DNA of 35,247 bases from JBEBXQ01 sp040391535 (lineage in GTDB: Bacteria > Bacteroidota > Bacteroidia > Cytophagales > Spirosomataceae): contig JBEBXQ010000033.1 of the NCBI GenBank assembly GCA_040391535.1, positions 1-35,247 on the forward strand. The letters are read 5' to 3'. Below are positions 1 through 7,768 of this stretch, piece by piece. The number at the start of each line of letters is the position of its first letter. The stretch's first letter is position 1. The notes under the pieces were generated by a model, which was given only the letters and a program-made list of their open reading frames with translations, made no database searches and was not told the DNA's origin. Made by a program: the position numbers and the translations under genes.

Positions 1-2
1 CA

Positions 3-536
3 TTTTCGAAAGAAAATATTGTCATTCTTATTCCGGTGGCTCTTGCCTATGCATACTCAAGAAACAACAGACAATGGGTAATGACAGGACTAGCATCTCT
101 AATCATCATCCTGATAATTAATTTTACTATGAAAAAATACTTATTTCAGGATGATCCCACCATAGAGGCTATTTACTGGAAACCGAATTTGAGCCGTTTC
201 ATTTGGAATATACAACGTCCTCATTTTCTAATATCAACTTTCTTGTCTTCAGGCATCCCTATCCTATCCGGTATCTACTTTTTCTTCAGATACAACAAGC
301 AGATCAGTATAAACTGGAAAGAAGAGTTACCCCTTTGGGCCGGCCTTCTCAGCATAGCCGGCATTACGCTTTACATGATCTCGGCCGCATTTCCTGACGG
401 TAGGAATGTATGGGTAGCTTATTGTTTCCCTGTTCTGCTCTCCTTGAAATGGTGGGAGAGATTTGGAAGTAAATCAGCAAACGCTAGCTCTCCCGGGGAT
501 TCTTCCGGACAAAATATCCAAACAAAGCTGCCGTAA
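3..536 (+). CDS. Membrane protein, 3' part only (5' end outside the window)
   Basis: The reading frame is open from the first in-frame codon at base 3, so the gene very probably starts before the window; the GTG at 36 is only an internal codon. What remains is about 177 residues with at least three hydrophobic stretches, a central one near LIIILIINF, one around FLSSGIPILSGIYFFF and one near LWAGLLSIAGITLYMISAAF, which makes it an integral membrane protein. It ends in a polar, serine-rich tail. I do not recognise the family; the length and hydrophobic pattern would fit the C-terminal membrane part of a polytopic enzyme or transporter, but nothing here settles it. The last 53 bases overlap the 3' end of the convergent carrier gene on the minus strand. 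Confidence 0.7.
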   Translation, partial: FSKENIVILIPVALAYAYSRNNRQWVMTGLASLIIILIINFTMKKYLFQDDPTIEAIYWKPNLSRFIWNIQRPHFLISTFLSSGIPILSGIYFFFRYNKQISINWKEELPLWAGLLSIAGITLYMISAAFPDGRNVWVAYCFPVLLSLKWWERFGSKSANASSPGDSSGQNIQTKLP

Positions 537-1347
537 AAAACATGATGATACTGTAGATAGCAGGCGGAACGGACATCGTTGAATTCTGCAATACGGTAAG
601 TGCCAGAAAAATAGCCAGCGTACCATTGTGAATCCCTATTTCCATCCCAATGGCAATAGCCTGTTTTCTGCCAATATTAAAGATCCTCGGAATAAAGTAT
701 CCTCCGGCCAGACTAAGTACATTAAATAGTAAAGCAGCTGTTCCGACCTGGGCGAAATACGTTGCAAGGACTTCCTTATCTTTCACAATCGCTGCTATGA
801 CAACCAGAATCAGGAGCACGGCAGATGCTGACTTTACAGGCTTTTCCAAACGCCCGGATAAAGCAGTATTAAATCTTTTGACAAGCATCCCGACGGACAC
901 CGGAACCAACACAAGAGCAAAAACCGTAATGATCTTGCTGAATGGTACCGGAATTACCTGACTTTCTCCCAGAAAATAATTCAGCGAAAGTCCGACGATC
1001 AGCGGCAGTGTAAGAAGGGTAAGCACACTGTTTAATGCAGTAAGGGTAATATTCAAAGCCACATCGCCATTGAACAGATGACTGAATAAGTTGGCTGTTG
1101 GACCACCCGGTGACGCGGCCAGTAACATCAGCCCAATGGCAAGCTCAGCAGGGAGATCCAGAGAGACGGCTATCAGCCATGCAACAGCCGGTAAAATAAA
1201 CATCTGGCAGACCAGGCCAATAAAAACAGCTTTGGGATATTTTACAACTCTTACAAAATCAGCGATAGTAAGAGAAAGCCCCAACCCCAGCATGATAACA
1301 CCCAAAGCCAGCGGCAAAAGCACAGTGGAGATAATACTTTCCTGCAT
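484..1347 (-). CDS. Bile acid:sodium symporter (BASS/SBF) family protein
   Basis: This 287-residue protein is hydrophobic throughout and looks like a member of the BASS family, secondary carriers that move organic anions across the inner membrane with sodium. The best marker is the conserved stretch ASPGGPTANLFSHLFNGD followed by NITLTALNS, which in the family forms the crossing region of the substrate and sodium sites. The length (family about 290-330) is normal. I chose the ATG at 1347 (MQESII); an upstream in-frame TTG at 1356 adds only three residues. The substrate cannot be told from sequence: family members carry bile acids, pyruvate, pantoate or other organic acids. Its 3' end overlaps the convergent membrane gene by 53 bases. 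A gap of about 110 bases separates it from the rhomboid gene upstream. Confidence 0.85.
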   Translation of the reverse strand: MQESIISTVLLPLALGVIMLGLGLSLTIADFVRVVKYPKAVFIGLVCQMFILPAVAWLIAVSLDLPAELAIGLMLLAASPGGPTANLFSHLFNGDVALNITLTALNSVLTLLTLPLIVGLSLNYFLGESQVIPVPFSKIITVFALVLVPVSVGMLVKRFNTALSGRLEKPVKSASAVLLILVVIAAIVKDKEVLATYFAQVGTAALLFNVLSLAGGYFIPRIFNIGRKQAIAIGMEIGIHNGTLAIFLALTVLQNSTMSVPPAIYSIIMFFTAALFGYFVRKNPRES

Positions 1348-1459
1348 AAGTAACAATCAGAAGGGTTTAATAAAACGAACCTTTGTTCCTGTTACTTAAG
1401 AAGAGAAAACACATATAAATATACCTTCCTGAATGATCTTATTTTTCAATGAAATATTC

Positions 1460-2080
1460 CTAAAACAAACTCCATGAAGAAATCTGCGAAATAAAATTCG
1501 GAACAGCCGACGGATAGACAATAGCCATAAACACCACTCCGAACAATGCACCAAACATGTGTGCATCGTGATTAATATACCCGCGTCCTCTTCTTGACTC
1601 ATAGTAAGAATACGCCAGAAACAGAAAACCAAAAATAAAGCCTGGCATACAGATTGCGAAATACAGGCATACTCTCATCAGTGGCGCAATCAGAATCGCT
1701 GAAAACAAAATAGCAGAAACGCCTCCTGATGCCCCTAAAGAATTATAATTTGAATTTTTACGGTGCTTGAAATAAGAGGGCAGATCTGATACAACGATTC
1801 CAACTATATATAAAGTCAGATAGAGTAAAGCTCCGTTACTTCCGAATAACATCATAAAGATCTGCTCAATACTTTCCCCCACAAACCAGAGTGTCAGCAT
1901 ATTAAAAAACAGATGCATAAAATCTGCATGTACAAAGCCTGAAGTTACAAACCGGTAATATTCTCTTTTGGAATCTACTTTAACCGGATTCAGCAGTAAT
2001 TTATCTAATAAAGAGGGGTTATTCCATGAATACCAGCTGATGGCTACAGTAATGATAATAATGATCAGGGTGATTGACAT
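1460..2080 (-). CDS. Rhomboid family intramembrane serine protease
   Basis: A 206-residue polytopic membrane protein with the rhomboid protease signature. The catalytic serine is in GASGG (Ser118) and the catalytic histidine in HDAHMFGALFG (His174). The segment HADFMHLFFNMLTL (residues 51-64) has the conserved His and Asn of transmembrane helix 2 that stabilise the oxyanion. Rhomboids cleave membrane-anchored proteins within or near the bilayer; the substrate here is unknown. The start ATG at 2080 is the first in frame and leaves a normal first helix. It lies 30 bases downstream of the isoprenyl diphosphate synthase gene on the same strand, so the two are probably co-transcribed, although no functional link is obvious. 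Confidence 0.92.
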   Translation of the reverse strand: MSITLIIIIITVAISWYSWNNPSLLDKLLLNPVKVDSKREYYRFVTSGFVHADFMHLFFNMLTLWFVGESIEQIFMMLFGSNGALLYLTLYIVGIVVSDLPSYFKHRKNSNYNSLGASGGVSAILFSAILIAPLMRVCLYFAICMPGFIFGFLFLAYSYYESRRGRGYINHDAHMFGALFGVVFMAIVYPSAVPNFISQISSWSLF

Positions 2081-2110
2081 TTTTTCCTATGCTTTTAAAT
2101 GGGGCGTAAA

Positions 2111-3085
2111 TTACTTCCGGCGCGCTGCCAGCTGCTGTATAAAATCGGTTAACGGAGCTTTTTTATCAGCTGGCACCTGAATGGCATCAAGCTTTTCGAA
2201 ACCTTTACTGAAATAATACTCAATCACATTTTCTGTCCTTTCCCTCACATGAAGCCGATCATAAACCTCGGTTATTTCCTTAATTTTCCTCGCTTTGTCA
2301 AAATGAACAGCAGAAAGCCATCTTCTCAGAACCGCATCCTCCTCTTCGGTTGCATTTTCGATGGCATCAATGAGCAGAAAAGTCTTTTTATTGGCGACAA
2401 TATCCCCCCCGATCTGTTTGCCGAAGACAGCCGTGTCGCCATACACATCAAGCAAATCATCCATCAGCTGAAAACCAAGGCCGATATTCACACCCGCTTC
2501 ATAAAGTTGCCGTGTTACGGATTCATCTGCTCCGGCAATCATCCCCCCAAGTTCCATAGCCAATCCAACCAGAACAGAAGTTTTCAGCCGGATCATTTCT
2601 ATATATTCCTCTTTAGAGACTACCGCCCGGCATTCATAATTCATATCCAGTTGCTGCCCTTCGCATACTTCTGCAGCGGTAGCACTGAATCTTTTCAGTA
2701 GCTTTTTCAGGTTATCCGTTTCGGTGTCTGCGAGAATTTCATAAGCCTTCACCAGCATCACATCACCGGAAAGAATGGCAATATTGGGATTCCATTTCTT
2801 ATGCACCGAGGGTTGCCCTCTTCTGATAGGCGCATCATCCATGAAATCATCGTGCATAAGGGTAAAGTTATGAAAAACCTCCACTGCCAGCGCCGGTATC
2901 ACCGCAGGCCGCCAGTTATCGGTAAACATAGAAGCACTCAGTAATGTCATCACAGGCCGGAACCGTTTTCCTCCAAGGGAAAGGATATACCGGATAGGGT
3001 CATATAATTCAGTAGGGTAATGACCAAACGGCTGCTGGTCGATTTCGTCCTGTATTGCTTTGTGAAATAGGGATATCTCTGTCAT
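2111..3085 (-). CDS. Polyprenyl (isoprenyl) diphosphate synthase
   Basis: A 324-residue all-helical trans-isoprenyl diphosphate synthase that elongates allylic diphosphates with isopentenyl diphosphate. Both aspartate-rich motifs are intact: DDFMD at about residues 79-83 and DDLLD at about 209-213, each binding magnesium and diphosphate. LGGKRFRPVM near residue 41 and GGDIVANKKT after the second motif are also typical. The chain length of the product (farnesyl, geranylgeranyl or longer) cannot be fixed by eye. I prefer the ATG at 3085 (MTEISLF) over an upstream TTG at 3097. It is followed 30 bases later by the rhomboid gene; the LolD-like gene lies 63 bases upstream on the same strand, so the three could form one unit. 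Confidence 0.93.
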   Translation of the reverse strand: MTEISLFHKAIQDEIDQQPFGHYPTELYDPIRYILSLGGKRFRPVMTLLSASMFTDNWRPAVIPALAVEVFHNFTLMHDDFMDDAPIRRGQPSVHKKWNPNIAILSGDVMLVKAYEILADTETDNLKKLLKRFSATAAEVCEGQQLDMNYECRAVVSKEEYIEMIRLKTSVLVGLAMELGGMIAGADESVTRQLYEAGVNIGLGFQLMDDLLDVYGDTAVFGKQIGGDIVANKKTFLLIDAIENATEEEDAVLRRWLSAVHFDKARKIKEITEVYDRLHVRERTENVIEYYFSKGFEKLDAIQVPADKKAPLTDFIQQLAARRK

Positions 3086-3148
3086 AAACCGGAACAATGT
3101 AGTTACAAAGTACCGTAATCCCGGTAAAAACTCAAAATTTATCCTGAT

Positions 3149-3817
3149 TTAAAGACTGTCCACTACCCTTCCGTCCCTCATAATCAGTCGCCTGTCAGCC
3201 ATTCCGGCAAGTTGTTCATTATGTGTGACAATGATAAAGGTATAACCAAGTTCTTCTCTGAGCCTGAGAAATAAATGATGCAGTTCGTCAGCAGTTGCAG
3301 AATCCAGGTTTCCGCTAGGTTCATCGGCCAGGATAATATCCGGCTCATTCAGCAATGCACGTGCAACAGCTACCCGTTGCTGCTCGCCGCCCGATAACTG
3401 TGATGGCAAGTGCTCCATCCGGTCCTTTAAACCAAGTAAATCAAGTAATTCTATTCCCCTTTTTTTCAGATCAGACTCGCTATTCCTGTTACTGATGAAT
3501 CCTGGCATACATACGTTTTCAAGTGCGGTAAACTCTGCCAGCAGATTGTGAAACTGAAAGACAAAGCCTATATGTTCATTTCTGAAAAAAGCAAGCTCTT
3601 TCTCTGTCATGGAAGTAATATCCTTACCATTCATGGAGACCTTACCGGCATCCGGCTTATCCAAAGTCCCGATGATATGAAGAAACGTACTTTTTCCGGC
3701 ACCGGAAGCACCGACAATGGCCACAATCTCTCCTTTATTGATTTCAAAATCAATTCCTTTCAATACCTGTAACGTACCGTAATTCCGCCTGATATTCTCT
3801 GCCCTTAGTAATGCCAT
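3149..3817 (-). CDS. ABC transporter ATP-binding protein, LolD/MacB type
   Basis: A 222-residue stand-alone nucleotide-binding subunit. Walker A is GASGAGKST (residues 36-44), the Q-loop glutamine is at 88, the signature is LSGGEQQRVAVARAL (from 141), Walker B is IILADEPSGNLDS (from 161) and the H-loop histidine is at 199. The ADEPSGNLDS segment and overall length place it with LolD, MacB and FtsE-like ATPases that power lipoprotein release or mechanotransmission rather than substrate import. No permease gene is adjacent, so its membrane partner must be elsewhere on the chromosome; separate lolD genes are common in Bacteroidota. The gene is divergent from sucC, with 94 bases between the two starts. 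Confidence 0.88.
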   Translation of the reverse strand: MALLRAENIRRNYGTLQVLKGIDFEINKGEIVAIVGASGAGKSTFLHIIGTLDKPDAGKVSMNGKDITSMTEKELAFFRNEHIGFVFQFHNLLAEFTALENVCMPGFISNRNSESDLKKRGIELLDLLGLKDRMEHLPSQLSGGEQQRVAVARALLNEPDIILADEPSGNLDSATADELHHLFLRLREELGYTFIIVTHNEQLAGMADRRLIMRDGRVVDSL

Positions 3818-3872
3818 AAGATTTTACCTCAATTAAAAACGCTGTAAACTTACCCCACTTCAGATTATTTTC

Positions 3873-3880
3873 TTAATTTG
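3873..3880 (+). promoter_or_regulatory. Possible -7 element of the sucC promoter
   Basis: TTAATTTG lies 31 bases before the sucC start and differs by one base from the Bacteroidota -7 consensus TAnnTTTG. No good TTTG -33 element is seen at the expected distance, so this is a weak call. Confidence 0.3.
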
Positions 3881-3911
3881 CCGTGAAAATACCAAGTTAT
3901 CTTTAATACTC

Positions 3912-5135
3912 ATGAATATTCACGAATACCAAGCGAAAAGCGTTCTAAAAAAATACGGTGTAAGGATACAGGAAGGAATTGTAGCTGATACTCCTGACAA
4001 GGCCGTTGAAGTATCCCGCGAGCTTAGCAATCAAACCGGAACCAAGTGGTTTGTTGTGAAATCCCAGATCCATGCAGGCGGAAGAGGAAAAGGAAAGATC
4101 GTGGGTAGCGAGCAAAGAGGTGTTGCATTGGCAAAATCAGTTGAAGATGTCAGAACAATCTCCAAAAATATTTTGGGAAAAGTACTGGTTACGCATCAGA
4201 CAGGACCGGAAGGCAAGCAGGTTAATAAGGTATTGATTGCGGAGGATGTTTACTATCCCGGACCTAACGAACCGAAAGAATATTATCTGTCAATTCTTTT
4301 AGACAGGGCTAATAACTGCAACGTTATCATGGCCAGCACCGAAGGTGGAATGGATATTGAAGAAGTTGCAGAACATTCTCCTGAAAAAATCATCAAGGAG
4401 TGGATCAATCCAACTGTTGGTTTACAGCCGTTTCAGGCACGCAAGGTAGCCTTTGCGTTGGGACTTGAAGGAGAGGCTTTTAAAGAAATGGTGAAATTTA
4501 TCTCTGCTTTATACAGAGCATATGCAGACAGCGATTCATCGATGTTTGAAATAAATCCGGTGCTGAAAACTTCAGATAATAAAATTCTGGCAGTTGATGC
4601 TAAGGTAAACCTTGACGATAACGCCCTGTTCCGTCATGCTGATCTTGCTGAAATGCGTGATATCAATGAAGAAGATCCTCTGGAAGTAGAAGCCGGTGCC
4701 AATAACCTTAACTATGTAAAACTTGACGGTAACGTGGGTTGTATGGTAAACGGAGCCGGACTGGCTATGGCAACTATGGATATTATCAAATTGTCTGGTG
4801 GTGAGCCCGCAAACTTCCTGGATGTCGGAGGTGGAGCTAACGCAACTACGGTAGAGGCTGGTTTCCGGATTATCCTGAAAGACCCGAATGTAAAAGCCAT
4901 TCTGATTAATATTTTCGGTGGTATTGTTCGTTGCGACAGGGTTGCAACCGGTGTGGTGGAAGCTTATAAGGCTATCGGAGAAATTCCGGTTCCGATCATC
5001 GTTCGTCTGCAAGGTACCAATGCCGAAGAAGGCGCCAGAATTATTGACGAGTCAGGACTTAAAGTTTACTCAGCGATCGAATTCAAAGAGGCTGCTGAAA
5101 AAGTTACACAGGTATTGAAAGAACTGGGTATCTGA
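3912..5135 (+). CDS. sucC: Succinate-CoA ligase (ADP-forming) subunit beta
   Basis: A 407-residue beta subunit of succinyl-CoA synthetase, which with the alpha subunit converts succinyl-CoA to succinate with formation of ATP (or GTP) in the TCA cycle. The N-terminus MNIHEYQAKSVLKKYGV is the classic start of the ATP-grasp domain, with HAGGRGKGK close behind as a nucleotide-binding loop. MFEINPV supplies metal-binding residues and the C-terminal ligase domain carries NVGCMVNGAGLAMATMD, FLDVGGGA and NIFGGIVRCD. The length is only slightly above the usual 390-400. sucD is not adjacent, which implies an unlinked alpha subunit. The gene stands alone, closed by a strong terminator that also faces the opposing kinase operon. 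Confidence 0.97.
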   Translation: MNIHEYQAKSVLKKYGVRIQEGIVADTPDKAVEVSRELSNQTGTKWFVVKSQIHAGGRGKGKIVGSEQRGVALAKSVEDVRTISKNILGKVLVTHQTGPEGKQVNKVLIAEDVYYPGPNEPKEYYLSILLDRANNCNVIMASTEGGMDIEEVAEHSPEKIIKEWINPTVGLQPFQARKVAFALGLEGEAFKEMVKFISALYRAYADSDSSMFEINPVLKTSDNKILAVDAKVNLDDNALFRHADLAEMRDINEEDPLEVEAGANNLNYVKLDGNVGCMVNGAGLAMATMDIIKLSGGEPANFLDVGGGANATTVEAGFRIILKDPNVKAILINIFGGIVRCDRVATGVVEAYKAIGEIPVPIIVRLQGTNAEEGARIIDESGLKVYSAIEFKEAAEKVTQVLKELGI

Positions 5136-5151
5136 TTCAGCAACACCATAT

Positions 5152-5197
5152 ATAATCATCAAAAAAAGGCCTGAACGGGCCTTTTTTTGATGATTAT
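5152..5197. terminator. Bidirectional rho-independent terminator between sucC and the kinase operon
   Basis: A perfect 20-bp inverted repeat (5152-5171 and 5178-5197) with a 6-base loop. Its core is AAAAAAAGGCC...GGCCTTTTTTT, so each strand ends a GC stem with a run of seven T. It sits 16 bases after the sucC stop and 14 bases before the stop of the convergent kinase gene, and can serve both. Confidence 0.9.
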
Positions 5198-5211
5198 AAG
5201 CGAAAACTGTT

Positions 5212-6666
5212 TTACCCTATCTGGTTTTTCTCATCTGCTGCCGGAAAAGTCAGGGTAAAGACAGTCCCCTTGCCTGCTTCTGATTCCAGATCAATTCTGC
5301 CATGATGAGATTGTACAATATTCAAAGTACTGGCCAGACCTATTCCCATCCCGCTTTTCTTTCCTGTAAAATAAGGTTCAAAAATATGCTGCATTTTTTC
5401 TTCACTGATACCTGATCCATTATCAATAATTCTCACCTGTATACCAGAAGTCGTAGATTTTGTCCGGATGGTAAGAATTCCTTTTTTTTCTTCCATAGCC
5501 TCAATCGCATTCAGAAACAGATTCAAAAAAGCAATTTCCAGAATGGCAGAATCCTGGCCGATGATCAGATCACTTGCATCATACTCCTTCACTACTGAGA
5601 CATTTTTCAGAACAAGCCTGTCTTCTGCCGTTGCAATAGCTTTTTCCAGGGTAACGTGCAACGAACCAGGTGTAAGGGCTATGTCAGAAGGCCGGGACGA
5701 TTGCAGCAATTGAGTGATCAGGTCGTTAATACGGGTACAATTTCTTTTAATAATATCCGTATAGAATTTCTGATCTTCCTCAGCAAGTTCTATTTCAAGC
5801 TGTTCGGCAGAAAGGCTTACGTTGGTTAAAGGATTCCGAACTTCATGAGCCAGCATTCTGACCAACCGACCGGTTACTGCAAGCTTCTCAGAAAAAAGTT
5901 TTTCTCTTTCCGTCTGCCTCCGCAGCGTGACATCATGCAGACGGCAATGTAAATCCATCTTGCCATCCGGATAACTTTCCTTTCTTGCAGAAAACAATGC
6001 CACTCTTCTTTCTCCCTGACAGGTATAGAACCGGACTTCAATTTCTCTGATCGGCACACTGTGACTGAGTAATGCCTGCCATTGCTCACGAATATCGTCT
6101 TCTAAGATATTCAGTACATTTAATGTAAAGATTTGCTCCTTTGTATACCCTGAAATCCTTTCAAAGGAATGATTGGCATTAATTATCTGTCCTTCCTGAG
6201 ATGTGATAAACAATAAGTCCTTCGACTCTTCAAAAATGCGTTTATACCGGCGTTCACTTTGCTTGAGTGCATAATTTACATGCTCACGCTCTAAAGCATA
6301 TCGGATACTTCTGGACAAATTGTCCAAAGCAATCTCTCCTTTTACGATATAGTCGGCGGCACCGTGCCTGAGTGCGTCAATAGCTATTTTTTCATCTCCT
6401 TTACCTGTCATCAGGATAAAAGGGCCATAACAGTTAAGCTCTTTCGCCTTATTCAGTAACTCAAGGCCTGTATGCTGACCAAGCAGATAATCAAAAAAAT
6501 AAAGATCATAGCTTGTATTTCTCAACTGTTCCAAAGCTTGTTCATACGTAGGGCACCAATCTGTAACAATTTTCCATGCCGTTATGTCATTCAATAAATC
6601 GGTCGCTAACAGATAATCATCTTCATCATCATCAACGATCAGAATTTTCAGCTCTTTCCTCTCCAT
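5212..6666 (-). CDS. Histidine kinase with N-terminal receiver domain and PAS domain
   Basis: A 484-residue soluble signalling protein. Domain order is receiver (about 1-125, acidic pocket VDDDEDD, phospho-acceptor Asp59 in FFDY, Lys109 in YIVKG), PAS (about 140-250), HisKA with phospho-acceptor His274 in LAHEVRNPLTN, and HATPase with N-box NLFLNAIEAM, DNGSGI and a G-box ending in GMGIGLAS. No membrane segment is seen. A receiver at the N-terminus suggests that its kinase activity is controlled by phosphotransfer from another kinase. I set the start at ATG 6666 because a longer frame from 6759 adds 31 residues unlike any domain and would overlap the upstream kinase. The gap to that upstream gene is only 4 bases, so it is the last gene of the rpoN operon. 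Confidence 0.92.
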   Translation of the reverse strand: MERKELKILIVDDDEDDYLLATDLLNDITAWKIVTDWCPTYEQALEQLRNTSYDLYFFDYLLGQHTGLELLNKAKELNCYGPFILMTGKGDEKIAIDALRHGAADYIVKGEIALDNLSRSIRYALEREHVNYALKQSERRYKRIFEESKDLLFITSQEGQIINANHSFERISGYTKEQIFTLNVLNILEDDIREQWQALLSHSVPIREIEVRFYTCQGERRVALFSARKESYPDGKMDLHCRLHDVTLRRQTEREKLFSEKLAVTGRLVRMLAHEVRNPLTNVSLSAEQLEIELAEEDQKFYTDIIKRNCTRINDLITQLLQSSRPSDIALTPGSLHVTLEKAIATAEDRLVLKNVSVVKEYDASDLIIGQDSAILEIAFLNLFLNAIEAMEEKKGILTIRTKSTTSGIQVRIIDNGSGISEEKMQHIFEPYFTGKKSGMGIGLASTLNIVQSHHGRIDLESEAGKGTVFTLTFPAADEKNQIG

Positions 6667-6670
6667 CAGT

Positions 6671-7768
6671 TTATTGCTGTTCAGTAGGTAATATAATCGT
6701 GAATACGGCACCTGAATCCAACCTGCCCCGGGCAATAATAGCACCCTGGTGATTTTCAATAATACGCTTACAGATGGCCAGCCCCAACCCCGTTCCTTCG
6801 TATTCAGAACGCCCCCTTAATCTGTTAAAAAGCGTAAAAACGGCCTCACTTTGATGTTCTTCAAATCCGATACCATTATCCGCAATATTTATACCCTTAT
6901 ACGTTTTATCAGGATCCAACCCTGATTTTAAAAGCATTTCCGTCTCAGGTTCAAACACAGAAATACCTACTTGCGGCCGGGTATCGGTTGCTGTGAATTT
7001 CAGCGAATTTGACAAAAGGTTCTGAAAAAGCGTTGTCAGCTGAATTTCGACACCCTCAATAACCGGCAGGTAATCCGACTTTATTTCTGCATTTTTCTGG
7101 GCTATCGGTATCTGAAGATTACTCAGTACCATCCTGAATACCTGATTCAGATCTACTGACTGAAAGTCATCATGACTACGGGTTACCCTTGAATATTCCA
7201 GTAAATGATCAATCAACACCTGCATACGTCGTGCCGAACTGATCATTCGGTTGAGATAAAGCATTTGTTCATCCTTCAGAATTTCTCTGGTTTTCTGTTC
7301 CAGCCGTTCTCCGAATGAAACAATTTTCCGTAAAGGTTCGTGCAGATCGTGCGAAGCAACGTAAGCAAAATGTTCCAGGTCCTGATTAGAAAGCAGCAGG
7401 TTGCTGATTTTGCTGTCAAGTTGAATTATCTGATTTTTTTGTCCGGTGATATCCGTAACTGTAATCACGCATTGTTGATCAGTGATCCCCGAAAGATGAA
7501 GCAACACCCATTTGTCAGATAACGGACAATATAATTCTTCAGGAAAATCGTTCTGTTTCAAATCAGCCATACCTGTGAGTTCCATCAGGGATTTCCCTAT
7601 GATTTCCTCATCGCCGATCAGACTTTTTACAATTTGATTCCCATAATTACAAGTAAATATGTCTGTATGTCCATGTTGTTCAAACATCAGTATACCTACC
7701 GGCAAATCATCCCAGACAGGTAACGTTGTGCGGTTCAATACCTCGGAAACAGACTTTTTTTTATTCAT
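6671..7768 (-). CDS. PAS-domain sensor histidine kinase
   Basis: A 365-residue cytoplasmic kinase. A PAS-like sensor covers about residues 15-110, a short coiled coil follows (QLDSKISNLLLSNQDLEHFA), then HisKA with phospho-acceptor His140 in VASHDLHEPLRKI, and the HATPase domain with NSLKFTA, DNGIGFEE and GTGLGLAIC. The HDLxEPLRKI form is typical of bacteriophytochrome-like kinases common in Bacteroidota. The ATG at 7768 shares one base with the TGA of the preceding NtrC-type gene (TGATG), and an alternative GTG at 7771 would also overlap, so translational coupling is likely. It is followed 4 bases later by the receiver-PAS-kinase gene. The cognate partner is plausibly the NtrC-type activator. 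Confidence 0.92.
   Translation of the reverse strand: MNKKKSVSEVLNRTTLPVWDDLPVGILMFEQHGHTDIFTCNYGNQIVKSLIGDEEIIGKSLMELTGMADLKQNDFPEELYCPLSDKWVLLHLSGITDQQCVITVTDITGQKNQIIQLDSKISNLLLSNQDLEHFAYVASHDLHEPLRKIVSFGERLEQKTREILKDEQMLYLNRMISSARRMQVLIDHLLEYSRVTRSHDDFQSVDLNQVFRMVLSNLQIPIAQKNAEIKSDYLPVIEGVEIQLTTLFQNLLSNSLKFTATDTRPQVGISVFEPETEMLLKSGLDPDKTYKGINIADNGIGFEEHQSEAVFTLFNRLRGRSEYEGTGLGLAICKRIIENHQGAIIARGRLDSGAVFTIILPTEQQ

Noticed and set aside
2249..2701. 150-codon plus-strand frame opposite the isoprenyl diphosphate synthase gene
   Set aside because: It lies wholly antisense to a gene with both catalytic motifs, has no recognisable domain and is a shadow of its codon pattern.
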